The notes below the pieces were generated by a model. It made no database searches, was not told where the DNA came from, and worked only from the letters and a program-made list of their open reading frames with translations. Of a stretch of DNA of 64,000 nt, positions 8,550-16,054 are shown one piece after another. This DNA comes from Kribbella italica (lineage in GTDB: Bacteria; Actinomycetota; Actinomycetes; Propionibacteriales; Kribbellaceae). The position numbers were made by a program, and so were the translations under genes. The first letter of the stretch is position 1, and each line of letters starts with the position of its first letter. The stretch spans positions 5,828,001 to 5,892,000 of the forward strand of contig NZ_JACHMY010000001.1 in assembly GCF_014205135.1 (NCBI RefSeq), written 5' to 3'.

Positions 8550-8607
8550 TCAACCGCCAACCACCCGCAAGCGTTCCCGGTGAGGAACTGACTGCTGGAG
8601 ACAGCAG

Positions 8608-8635
8608 AAGGCCTCGACCAAGTGGTCGAGGCCTT
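8608..8635 (-). terminator. Perfect 13-base-arm stem-loop after the Gfo/Idh/MocA gene
   Basis: AAGGCCTCGACCA, two-base spacer AG, TGGTCGAGGCCTT. It lies 11 bases past the stop of the leftward oxidoreductase gene and probably ends the long leftward operon before the glycosidase gene. Confidence 0.8.
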
Positions 8636-8646
8636 CCGAGGAGTGA

Positions 8647-9837
8647 TCAGGCGGGTGCGTCGCCGTGGTCCGGGATCTCCAGCTGTACGCCGCCCTGCAG
8701 CGCCGACTGGTGGGCGTAGATGCCGGGGAGCGTGAAGCGGGCCGCGACCCAGGCGTTCACCGGCGGGACGGTCTTGTCGACGATCGCGCGGACGAAGTCG
8801 TCGGCGAGGAAGTGGTGCGATCCCTCGTGGCCGTTGTGCAGCCCGGCGAACTCGGCGGGCAGCCGGGTCCGGTCGTGGACCGGTGACAGGCCGGACAGGA
8901 ACGCGTCGCGCAGGGCTGGGTCCACGTGGTCGAGCTCCTCGGCGTTGCCGCTCGGCTTCGTCTCCATCAACTGGCTGATGTCCTCGACACCCTCCTTGGT
9001 CTGCCAGACCGTGGTGGTGGCGAGCTGCTCGAAGCTGCCCTCCGTGCCGAAGACGCGCAGCCGCGACTCGCGGATGTGCGACGGGTACCCGACGCGGCGC
9101 ATCTCGTTGGTCCGCATCACGCCGCCGTCGGCGAGCGTGAACAGCGCCGTGGCGTTGGAGAAGTCGTTGTCGAACTGGCTGACCGACTTGTCGAACACGC
9201 CGTCGCCGCGGTCGTCCTTCACGCCCACGCAGGACACGTGCGTGGCGTGCTGGCCGGTCACCGAGAGAACGTTGCCGACGGCATGCGTCGGGTAGAGCAT
9301 GGGCGGGAACGAGGCGGTCTTCTTCCAGTCCTCGCCCCCGGAGTACTGGTACGCCGCGTAGAACCCGAGGTCCATGTCGTGCACGTAGTCGCCCTCGGAG
9401 TAGAAGACCCGGCCGAAGTCACCCTTGGCCAGCCGGTCCCGGCAGTACACCGACGACGGGTAGTAGTAGCTGGTCTCGCCCATCATGTAGGTCAGACCGG
9501 TCTCGCGCACCAGCTCGATGATGCGGGCGATCTGGTCGGCCTCGATCGCCATCGGGACCGTCGAGTAGACGTGCTTGCCGGCCTCGAGCGCCTTGATCGC
9601 CATCTCGCCGTGCAGCCACCGCTGGGTGAAGATCGCCACCGCGTCGACGTCCGAGGCGAGCATGTCCTCGAACGACGAGTAGGTGACCTTCACCCCCTGC
9701 TGCTCGGCCATCGCGACCGTCCGCTCCGGCACCACGTCGGTCAGCCGGACCTCCGTGACGTCGGGGTGCGCGGTCCACAACCGCAGGAACGAGGGGGCGA
9801 ACTGGCCGGCTCCGACCACACCGATGCTGATGCTCAT
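8647..9837 (-). CDS. Gfo/Idh/MocA-family NAD(P)-dependent oxidoreductase
   Basis: 396 residues. An N-terminal Rossmann fold with IGVVGAGQFAPSF (residues 4-17) is followed by the family's substrate domain, with the GDYVHDMD region after ~145. Position ~95 reads KHVYSTVPMAIE, where most family members have EKP; the lysine normally thought catalytic is replaced by TVP, which is unusual. ATG 9837 is preferred to a TTG four codons upstream because the Rossmann motif follows directly. It is the last gene of the leftward run, after a 73-base gap that contains nested dyads, so it may be regulated separately. Substrate unknown; a cyclitol or sugar derivative is plausible given the neighbours. Confidence 0.85.
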   Translation of the reverse strand: MSISIGVVGAGQFAPSFLRLWTAHPDVTEVRLTDVVPERTVAMAEQQGVKVTYSSFEDMLASDVDAVAIFTQRWLHGEMAIKALEAGKHVYSTVPMAIEADQIARIIELVRETGLTYMMGETSYYYPSSVYCRDRLAKGDFGRVFYSEGDYVHDMDLGFYAAYQYSGGEDWKKTASFPPMLYPTHAVGNVLSVTGQHATHVSCVGVKDDRGDGVFDKSVSQFDNDFSNATALFTLADGGVMRTNEMRRVGYPSHIRESRLRVFGTEGSFEQLATTTVWQTKEGVEDISQLMETKPSGNAEELDHVDPALRDAFLSGLSPVHDRTRLPAEFAGLHNGHEGSHHFLADDFVRAIVDKTVPPVNAWVAARFTLPGIYAHQSALQGGVQLEIPDHGDAPA

Positions 9838-9848
9838 ACCGCAAGGCA

Positions 9849-9901
9849 ATCACACATTTTTGTTCCACGAAAGAACATATCCGCACGTTGAAATGTGTGA
9901 T
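9849..9901. promoter_or_regulatory. Nested inverted repeats upstream of the oxidoreductase gene
   Basis: Outer arms ATCACACATTT (9849-9859) and AAATGTGTGAT (9891-9901) are a perfect 11-base inverted repeat 31 bases apart. Inside them TGTTC (9861-9865) and GAACA (9873-9877) form a second dyad. The AT-rich block sits just ahead of the start at 9837 and looks like a regulated promoter, or two operator half-sites able to loop. Confidence 0.5.
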
Positions 9902-9910
9902 CCAGGCCAC

Positions 9911-10594
9911 TCAGCGCCGGGCGGCGGCCATCAGCCGATCGGGGTGGTCGGTCGTGATCCCGTCAACCCCCAGCTCGACTGCCCGGGCGAACACCGAGGC
10001 GTCCGGCACCGGCCAGGCCGTCACCTGGAGCCCCTCCCGGTGCAGCTCGGCGACACCCTCCACGGTCAGCCCGGCGATCCCACACAGCGCCCAGCCAGCT
10101 TCCGCGGCCCGAGTCAGCGCGAGGACGTCGGCCACGTCCGGCGTCCGCCCGAAGATCAGCCCGATCGAGGCCGACGGCATCGCTCGCCGGACGGCGAGCA
10201 GGATCTCCGCGTTCGACGACGTCACCATCGTGCGCGCGGCCAGCGCCGGATCGGCCTGCAGCGACGCGACCAGCAGTGGTACGGCGCGCGCGGCCTTCAC
10301 CTCGGCCTGGATCCGTACGCCGACCACCTCGATCGTCTCGGCCCAGGTCGGCACCATCTCACCGAGGCCCGCGTCGAGCGACCGCAGCTCGTCGAAGGTC
10401 AGCTCCTCCACCGGACCGGTCCCGTTCGTGGTCCGGTCGAGTGTCGCGTCGTGCAGCACGATCAACGCGTCGTCGGCGGTCACCCGCAGGTCGAGCTCGA
10501 TCTCGTCGCACCCGTACTCGACCGCGCGGCGAAAGGAGCGGAGGGTGTTCTCGGGCTCGGAACCCATCACTCCGCGATGCCCGGTGATGATCAC
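9911..10594 (-). CDS. Cytoplasmic glycerophosphodiester phosphodiesterase (UgpQ/GlpQ-like)
   Basis: 227 residues, a compact GDPD TIM barrel. It contains HRG (H6), PENT (E15), the metal-binding EIELD (31-35), LHDATLDRTT (catalytic H48) and DGITTDHPD at the end. There is no signal peptide, so it acts inside the cell on imported glycerophosphodiesters, releasing glycerol 3-phosphate and an alcohol. The GTG start follows GGGGGG at good spacing. It lies 43 bases after the Ugp-like binding protein gene, which matches the known ugpQ link to ugp transport genes. Confidence 0.9.
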   Translation of the reverse strand: MIITGHRGVMGSEPENTLRSFRRAVEYGCDEIELDLRVTADDALIVLHDATLDRTTNGTGPVEELTFDELRSLDAGLGEMVPTWAETIEVVGVRIQAEVKAARAVPLLVASLQADPALAARTMVTSSNAEILLAVRRAMPSASIGLIFGRTPDVADVLALTRAAEAGWALCGIAGLTVEGVAELHREGLQVTAWPVPDASVFARAVELGVDGITTDHPDRLMAAARR

Positions 10595-10637
10595 AGCACG
10601 ATCCCCCCGCGCCGGTAGCTCACGGTCCGTTGGTTGC

Positions 10638-11954
10638 TCACAGCACCTTCTCCTCGTACAGCCGGGACACTTCCTCGCTGATCGCCTCGAGGCGCCGGGC
10701 GACCGACGCGAACACCTTCTTCGGCGCCGCGTTGTCGGCGTAGATCTGCTGCAGGCCGGTGTAGATCGCGACGTTCGCGTTCCGCCCGTAGAGCCGGATC
10801 GCGTCCTGCGGGCGGGCGTTCACCAGCTGCGCGATCGCGACGCCGTAGTTCGGTTCGTCGGCGACCAGCTTCTTCAGCGCCGGGTCCTCGCGGGCCTTGT
10901 CGACCACCGGGAGGTACCCGCTCTGCGTGGTCCACCAGGCCGAGTTCTCCGGCGTCGCGAGGAACTGCAAAAAAGCAGCGGCCGCCTGCTTGCGCTCGGC
11001 CGACGCGTTCCGGAACATCCCGATCCCGCCACCACCGGTCGCCAGGCCGGCCGCGACCTCGGACGGGATGAACCCGGCGCCGACCTTGAACTTCGCCTTG
11101 CTCATCGCGCTTTTCAGGCCACCGGTGGAGTCCTGGCACATCGCGACCAGCCCGCCGGCGAAGTCCGTCATCGGACTGCTGGCCATGTAGCCGTGCCCGT
11201 CCTCGTGAATCAGCTGCCGCTGGAACTCGCCGGCCGCGACCGCGCCGTCCTGGTCGATCGCGACGTCGAGCCCGTTGGAGTACGCGCCACCGAACTGCCA
11301 CACGTTGCCCTGGAACTGCCAGTCGCCGTCCACCTTGGCCAGCGCCAGCGTCCGCATCGGCCGGCCCTTGGCGTCGACCTTCGCGAGCGTGTCACCCCAC
11401 GACCGCAGCTCGCTCCAGGTCCGCGGCGCCCGGTCGGGCAGGCCGGCCTTCGCGAAGACGTCGCGGTTGTAGTAGAGGATCGGCGTACTGCGGGCGAACG
11501 GGACGCACCAGCTCTGCCCCTTCACGACGTACTCGTTGAACAGCTTCTGGTGGAAGACCGCCGGGCCGAACCCGTCGGTGAAATAGCCGTTCAGCGGTTC
11601 CAGCGCGTCGTTGAGGAAGAACCGTTCCCAGGTGACATCGGACAGCACGGCGAGGTCCGGCGTCTGCCGCGCGACCAGTCCGGCCGCGACCTTCTGTGCG
11701 ACGTCGTCGTAGCTGCCCTGGAACTGCGCCTCGACGTACACGTCGGCCTGCGACTCGTTGAATTTGGCAACGAGGGTGTCGACCGCCTTGCCGTTCGCAC
11801 CGCCGTACGACGACCAGAACACGACCCTGGTCCGCCCGGCGTACTGCTTCGGTACGGCGCCGGCCGGTTGCTTGTACTCCGCGTCCGCCGAGCGGTAGCC
11901 GCACCCGGCCAGTGACGCGGTGGCGGCCAGCCCGAGGAAGGCCCTGCGACGCAT
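10638..11954 (-). CDS. Lipoprotein substrate-binding protein of a Ugp-like ABC importer
   Basis: 438 residues with a lipobox, ATASLAGC, giving lipidated C18. It belongs to the family-1 solute-binding proteins and resembles UgpB: RVVFWSSYGG, PFARSTPILYYNRDVFAKAGL, DSTGGLKSAMSKAKFKVGAGF, ATPENSAWWTTQSGYLPV. UgpB captures glycerol 3-phosphate or its diesters outside the membrane. I start at ATG 11954, six bases after GAAGGG; an ATG at 11960 would overlap the permease stop but is too close to that site. Together with the downstream diesterase this suggests import of a glycerophosphodiester, though a sugar substrate is not excluded. Confidence 0.88.
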   Translation of the reverse strand: MRRRAFLGLAATASLAGCGYRSADAEYKQPAGAVPKQYAGRTRVVFWSSYGGANGKAVDTLVAKFNESQADVYVEAQFQGSYDDVAQKVAAGLVARQTPDLAVLSDVTWERFFLNDALEPLNGYFTDGFGPAVFHQKLFNEYVVKGQSWCVPFARSTPILYYNRDVFAKAGLPDRAPRTWSELRSWGDTLAKVDAKGRPMRTLALAKVDGDWQFQGNVWQFGGAYSNGLDVAIDQDGAVAAGEFQRQLIHEDGHGYMASSPMTDFAGGLVAMCQDSTGGLKSAMSKAKFKVGAGFIPSEVAAGLATGGGGIGMFRNASAERKQAAAAFLQFLATPENSAWWTTQSGYLPVVDKAREDPALKKLVADEPNYGVAIAQLVNARPQDAIRLYGRNANVAIYTGLQQIYADNAAPKKVFASVARRLEAISEEVSRLYEEKVL

Positions 11955-11956
11955 GG

Positions 11957-12772
11957 TCATCCCTTCAACGCTCCTTGGGTGATGCCGCCGACGATGTAGC
12001 GCTGGGCGAACAGGAAGATCAGCAGCATCGGCGCGAGCACGAGCAGCGTGCCGGCCATGATGGTTCCCCAGTTGGCCAGACCTTCCTCGTCCTTGAGGAT
12101 CAGCAAGCCGACCGGCAGCGTGCGCATGCTGGCGGTGTTGGTGACGATCAGCGGCCAGACGAAGTTGTTCCACTCCTCGACCGCGGTGATCACCACGACG
12201 GTGACCAGCATCGGCCGCGACATCGGCAGCACGACCCGCCACAGTGTCCGCAGGTGACCGGCGCCGTCGACCGCCGCCGCGTCGGTGACCTCACCGGGCA
12301 GCGTGAGGAAGTGCTGGCGCATCAGGAACGTCGCGAAGGCCGACCCGATGCCGGGGATGATCAGTCCGGCGTACGTGTTGATCCAGCCCAGCGACGCGAC
12401 CGTCAGGTAGTTCGGCAGCAGTGTCACGTGGCCCGGCACCATCATCGCGCCGAGGATCAGCAGGAACAGCACCTTCTTGAACGGGAAGCGCAGATAGGCG
12501 AACGCGTACGCCGTCAGCACGGCGTTGGCGACCTTCAGCAGCGTGCCGATCACCGTGATCACCGTCGAGTTGACGAAGAACCGGTCGAACGGCGCCGCCT
12601 CCCAGGCCAGCTTGAAGTTGCCCCAGGTGAAGTCGTCGGGCCACCAGACCGGCGGCCACTGGTAGATCTCGGCGGGCTGCTTCACGGCCGCGGAGATCAA
12701 CCAGTACAGGGGTCCCAGGAAGATCGCCGCGACGCCGAGCAGGACGACGTACTGCACTGCACGGACCTTCAT
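11957..12772 (-). CDS. ABC importer inner-membrane permease, UgpE/MalG type
   Basis: 271 residues with six predicted membrane segments. The EAA loop reads DAAAVDGAGHLRTLWRVVLP (about residues 180-200), the contact site for the ATPase. Its start overlaps the stop of the other permease gene by four bases (ATGA). It forms the second half of the heterodimeric channel. No ATPase gene lies in the run, so a shared MsiK/UgpC-type ATPase elsewhere is likely, as for many actinobacterial sugar importers. Confidence 0.9.
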   Translation of the reverse strand: MKVRAVQYVVLLGVAAIFLGPLYWLISAAVKQPAEIYQWPPVWWPDDFTWGNFKLAWEAAPFDRFFVNSTVITVIGTLLKVANAVLTAYAFAYLRFPFKKVLFLLILGAMMVPGHVTLLPNYLTVASLGWINTYAGLIIPGIGSAFATFLMRQHFLTLPGEVTDAAAVDGAGHLRTLWRVVLPMSRPMLVTVVVITAVEEWNNFVWPLIVTNTASMRTLPVGLLILKDEEGLANWGTIMAGTLLVLAPMLLIFLFAQRYIVGGITQGALKG

Positions 12773-13719
12773 CGGTAGTGCACCCGCCTTTCCATCACCC
12801 GGGCCTGGATCGCGGTGACCACCAGCAGGATGACGAACATGATGATCGACAGCGTCGCGGCCCGGCCGGCGTTGAACGCCTGGAAACCCTCGTTGTAGAT
12901 CGACCAGCTCAGCGTCGTGGTGGCGTCGCCCGGACCGCCACCGGTCATCACGGCGATCACGTCGAAGGCCTGGAAGGTACCGATCACGGTGGTGATCAGC
13001 AGGAAGAACGTGATCGGCGCCAGCAGCGGCAGCTTGATCGCCCAGAATCGCGTCCAGGTGCCGGCGCCGTCGATCGCGGCGGCCTCGTCGAGCTCCTTCG
13101 GCAGCCCTTGCAGGCCGGCCAGGTAGATCAGCGCGGTGAAGCCGACGCTCTTCCACAGGTAGACGATGACGAGGCCGGGCAGCGCCCAGTCGGAGTTGTT
13201 CATCCAGTCCGGTGGCTCGGCGCCGAACGGTTCGATCAGCGCGCGCATCAGGCCGTAGCCGGGGTCGAAGACGAACAGCCAGATCGTCGCGACCGCGGCG
13301 CCGGACAGGATGTGCGGCGCGAACGAGATCGTCCGGACCAGGCTGCGCCCCTTCAGCGGCTGGTTGAACAGCACCGCCAGCGCCAGGCCGATCACGAGGC
13401 TGCCGGCCACGATCAGTCCGGTGAACGCGACCGTGACGCCGAGCGTCTTGTGGAACGCCGGGTCGGTCAGCGTGTTCACGTAGTTGGTCAGGCCGACGAA
13501 GGTCGGCCGGGCCGCGATCATGTTCCAGTCGGTCAGGCTGAGGAACGCGTTGTAGAGGATCGGCCAGTACGCGAAGACCGCGATCACCAGGAGGTTCGGC
13601 GCCACCAGGAGCGCGAACAGCCCGTACTCGCGGCGCCTGCGCCGTCGCCGTTCGTCGGTCCCGGCCGGTGCTCTCACCTCGTCCGGATGGGTCCGCGCCG
13701 GCAGGTCCACCACTGTCAT
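12769..13719 (-). CDS. ABC importer inner-membrane permease, UgpA/MalF type
   Basis: 316 residues. A basic cytoplasmic head (DERRRRRRREYG) precedes six membrane helices, and the EAA motif reads ELDEAAAIDGAGTWTRFWAI. ATG 13719 follows GAGGAGACGAG and overlaps the stop of the phosphatase gene by four bases. It pairs with the downstream MalG-type permease and the lipoprotein to make one importer. Family assignment is firm; substrate is inferred from the diesterase and phosphatase neighbours. Confidence 0.9.
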   Translation of the reverse strand: MTVVDLPARTHPDEVRAPAGTDERRRRRRREYGLFALLVAPNLLVIAVFAYWPILYNAFLSLTDWNMIAARPTFVGLTNYVNTLTDPAFHKTLGVTVAFTGLIVAGSLVIGLALAVLFNQPLKGRSLVRTISFAPHILSGAAVATIWLFVFDPGYGLMRALIEPFGAEPPDWMNNSDWALPGLVIVYLWKSVGFTALIYLAGLQGLPKELDEAAAIDGAGTWTRFWAIKLPLLAPITFFLLITTVIGTFQAFDVIAVMTGGGPGDATTTLSWSIYNEGFQAFNAGRAATLSIIMFVILLVVTAIQARVMERRVHYR

Positions 13720-14516
13720 GCCACTCGTCTCCTCGTCCTGCTCAACACCCCGGCCAAGGTTTCGGCCAGGTCGGGCGGGGCTGCGAGCAACCCGCCCGGC
13801 AACGACGTTCCCGGTCCGCCGATCGTGCGCGCGCCGGCCTCCCGTGCGATCAGTCCACCGGCCGCCACGTCCCACGGCTGGATCACGTGCTCGTAGTACG
13901 CGTCCGCCGTACCGTCGGCGACCGAGCACAGGTCGAGCGCGGCCGATCCGCCACGGCGCAGATCCCGTACGGCGGGCAGCAGGTGCCGCAGGTATTCGGC
14001 CTGCTCCGCGCGGCGTTCCGCCAGGTACGAGAACCCGGTGGCGACCAGCGCCTCGGCCAGCTTGCGACCCTCGTGGACCTTCAGGTACTTCCCGTCGCGC
14101 GATGCCCCCGCACCCCGCACGGCCGACCAGGTAATCCCCGTCGTCGGCTGGTGCACAACGCCGACGAGCGCGCCGCGCGCGTCCTGGACCGCGATGCTCA
14201 CACACCAGTCCGGCCGCCCGTACAGGTAGTTGACCGTCCCGTCGAGCGGATCGATCACCCAGGTCAGCCCGGTCGTGGACTTCTCACGGGCGCCTTCCTC
14301 ACCGAGCAGTCCGTCCCCTGGACGAGCGCTCAGCAAGCCGTCCACAATCAGTTGCTCGGACGCCCTGTCGGCCGCACTGACCGGGTCCGTACCGGAACTC
14401 TTGGTCTGTGCGCTCTCCAGCGACACCTCGTCCTGCCGGGACAGCAGTTCCGCACCGGCCGCATGGGCCAAACGCGTGGCCAGACCGAGCAGGTCACGGG
14501 GGTCGGGAGTGGACAT
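13716..14516 (-). CDS. Inositol monophosphatase-family phosphatase
   Basis: 266 residues with the full Mg2+/Li+-phosphatase signature: LLGEEG (metal-binding Glu), WVIDPLDGTVNY (DPLDGT), and QPWDVAAGGLIAREAG near the C-terminus. The family hydrolyses inositol 1-phosphate, other polyol phosphates, PAP or histidinol phosphate. Placed between transport and kinase genes, a polyol-phosphate substrate is the best guess. ATG 14516 is chosen over an upstream start because the sequence before it contains a dyad and a GATAAT-like box but no coding signal. It follows the MgtC-like gene by 39 bases and overlaps the permease gene by four. Confidence 0.88.
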   Translation of the reverse strand: MSTPDPRDLLGLATRLAHAAGAELLSRQDEVSLESAQTKSSGTDPVSAADRASEQLIVDGLLSARPGDGLLGEEGAREKSTTGLTWVIDPLDGTVNYLYGRPDWCVSIAVQDARGALVGVVHQPTTGITWSAVRGAGASRDGKYLKVHEGRKLAEALVATGFSYLAERRAEQAEYLRHLLPAVRDLRRGGSAALDLCSVADGTADAYYEHVIQPWDVAAGGLIAREAGARTIGGPGTSLPGGLLAAPPDLAETLAGVLSRTRRRVA

Positions 14517-14518
14517 GC

Positions 14519-14586
14519 CGGTGAAATTATCACCGAATGATGGTTTCAAACAGCCCTACGATGTGATTTTCTCACCAAGTTCACAT
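14519..14586 (-). promoter_or_regulatory. Possible internal promoter/operator before the phosphatase-Ugp genes
   Basis: CGGTGA-aatta-TCACCG (14519-14535) is a perfect dyad directly ahead of the start at 14516. On the minus strand its centre reads GATAAT, a plausible -10, which would give an almost leaderless message. A wider dyad, ATGTGA (14561-14566) and TCACAT (14581-14586), overlaps the end of the MgtC-like gene. Together they suggest a second regulated start for the transporter half of the operon. Confidence 0.4.
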
Positions 14587-15071
14587 TGATCATTGTCGAG
14601 GCGCAATCTGACCGCACGGTGACGGTCCGGCGACGGCAGGAAGCGGGCCAGGTGGCCGAAGGCACCGACCGCGATCAGGTGCAGCACGGTCGCCGCGGCC
14701 GCGAGCACCGGCATCCCTGCCCCACACGCCATTCCGATCGCCGCGGTCATCCAGATCGTGGCGGCGGTGGTCAGGCCGCGGACCACGTCGCGGCGCATGA
14801 AGATCACGCCGGCGCCGAGGAACCCGACGCCGGAGACCACCTGGGCGGCGATCCGGGACGGGTCGAGGTTCACGTCGGTCCCGAGCACGGTGGAGAAGCC
14901 GAAGCCCGAGACCAGCGTGAACAGCGCGGCGCCCGTCCCGACCAGCGTGTGCGTGCGCATGCCGGCGCTCTTCTGCTGCAGCTGCCGTTCGAGGCCGATC
15001 AGCATCGACAGCCCGAACGCGATCAGGAGCAGCAGCAGCTCGGTGCCGGTGCTGCCGGAGACGAACTTCAT
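14556..15071 (-). CDS. MgtC/SapB-family membrane protein
   Basis: 171 residues. The MgtC core is plain: LLLLIAFGLSMLIGLERQLQQ, AGMRTHTLVGTGAALF, VVSGVGFLGAGVIF and LTTAATIWMTAAIGMACG, giving four or five membrane segments. A short charged tail replaces the C-terminal ACT-like domain of longer MgtC proteins. The ATG overlaps the stop of the dehydrogenase gene by four bases. MgtC proteins modulate Mg2+/phosphate homeostasis and F-type ATPase. Its presence inside a phosphodiester/polyol operon fits a link with phosphate balance, which is inference. Confidence 0.88.
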   Translation of the reverse strand: MKFVSGSTGTELLLLLIAFGLSMLIGLERQLQQKSAGMRTHTLVGTGAALFTLVSGFGFSTVLGTDVNLDPSRIAAQVVSGVGFLGAGVIFMRRDVVRGLTTAATIWMTAAIGMACGAGMPVLAAAATVLHLIAVGAFGHLARFLPSPDRHRAVRLRLDNDQCELGEKITS

Positions 15072-16054
15072 TTCAGGAAGTCTGCGACAGCCTTGGCGGC
15101 CAGCGAAGCTGCTCGGTGGGCGGTCTGCCGGGTTGCTCCGGCCAGGTGCGGGGTCATGACGATGTTCGGGGCCGTCAGCAACCGTGAGCCTTCGGGCAGC
15201 GGCTCGGTCGGGAAGACGTCGAACGCTGCCGCGCCGAGCTGGCCCGACTCCAAGGCGTCGACGGTCGCGTCGTAGTCGAGCAGGCCGCCGCGGGCAGAGT
15301 TCACCAGTACGCCGCCGCGCGGCATCCGCGCGAGCTGGTCGGCACCGATCATGCCGCGGGTGGTGTCGGTCAGGCGGGCGTGCAGGCTGACCACGTCCGA
15401 CCGTTCGAGCAGCTCGTCCAGCTCGACGACCTCGATGCCCGGCGGCGGCGCGGCGGGGTCGAGGACCGGGTCGGCGACGAGGACCTGGGCGCCGAAGGCA
15501 AGCATCACCCGGGCGACCCGGCTGCCGATCGCGCCGTACCCGATCAGGCCGACCGTCGAGCCGTCCAGCTCGCCGCCGCACTCGTCGTACGCGTAGAGAT
15601 CGCTGCGCCACTCGCCTCGCTCGAGGGTGCGTTGCAGCTGCGGAAGCTTGCGCAGGGCCCCCATCATCAGCGCGATCGCGTGCTCGGCGGCCGCGCCCGC
15701 ATTGCGGCCGGGTGTCGAGGCGACCTGTACGCCGCGCTTGTTGGCCGCGGGCACGTTCACGTTGACCGGACCGCCACGGCAGCAGACCAGGTAGCGCAGG
15801 TCGGGCGCGGCCTCGAGCACGCGCTCGGTGAACGGGCCCATCTGCGTGACCACCAGCTCGATGCCGGGCAGCGCCTCGATCAGCGCGTCCTCGACGTCAC
15901 TCGCCTCGTCGACCTCGGCCACCCGCCCGTACGGCGTGAGCGGCCAGGGCAGGGTCAGTTCGCTGAACTCGAAGGTGACGCCGGGCAGGGCGGACAGCTT
16001 CTCGGCGAGCAGATCGTTGCGGACGAAGTGATCGCCGGCGAGCAGGGTTTTCAT
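15068..16054 (-). CDS. D-isomer-specific 2-hydroxyacid dehydrogenase (phosphoglycerate dehydrogenase-like)
   Basis: 328 residues. The NAD-binding core has VGLIGYGAIGSRVA, and the catalytic set is visible: Arg in VNSARGG, the Asp/Glu pair in AFDVFPTEPLP and His in TPHLAGAT. There is no C-terminal regulatory ACT domain, unlike serine-pathway SerA. It probably oxidises or reduces a C3-C4 2-hydroxy acid of the pathway served by the neighbouring kinases. Start and stop overlap both neighbours by four bases, so it is translationally coupled. Confidence 0.88.
   Translation of the reverse strand: MKTLLAGDHFVRNDLLAEKLSALPGVTFEFSELTLPWPLTPYGRVAEVDEASDVEDALIEALPGIELVVTQMGPFTERVLEAAPDLRYLVCCRGGPVNVNVPAANKRGVQVASTPGRNAGAAAEHAIALMMGALRKLPQLQRTLERGEWRSDLYAYDECGGELDGSTVGLIGYGAIGSRVARVMLAFGAQVLVADPVLDPAAPPPGIEVVELDELLERSDVVSLHARLTDTTRGMIGADQLARMPRGGVLVNSARGGLLDYDATVDALESGQLGAAAFDVFPTEPLPEGSRLLTAPNIVMTPHLAGATRQTAHRAASLAAKAVADFLK

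Noticed and set aside
9849..9901. CRP-type site TGTGA-n6-TCACA
   Set aside because: The arms point the opposite way (TCACA...TGTGA) and are 31 bases apart.
14561..14586. PHO-box-like TCACC/TCACA repeats before the phosphatase-Ugp genes
   Set aside because: The repeats are 9 bases apart, not the 11-base direct-repeat spacing of actinobacterial PhoP sites, so a PhoP call is not justified.
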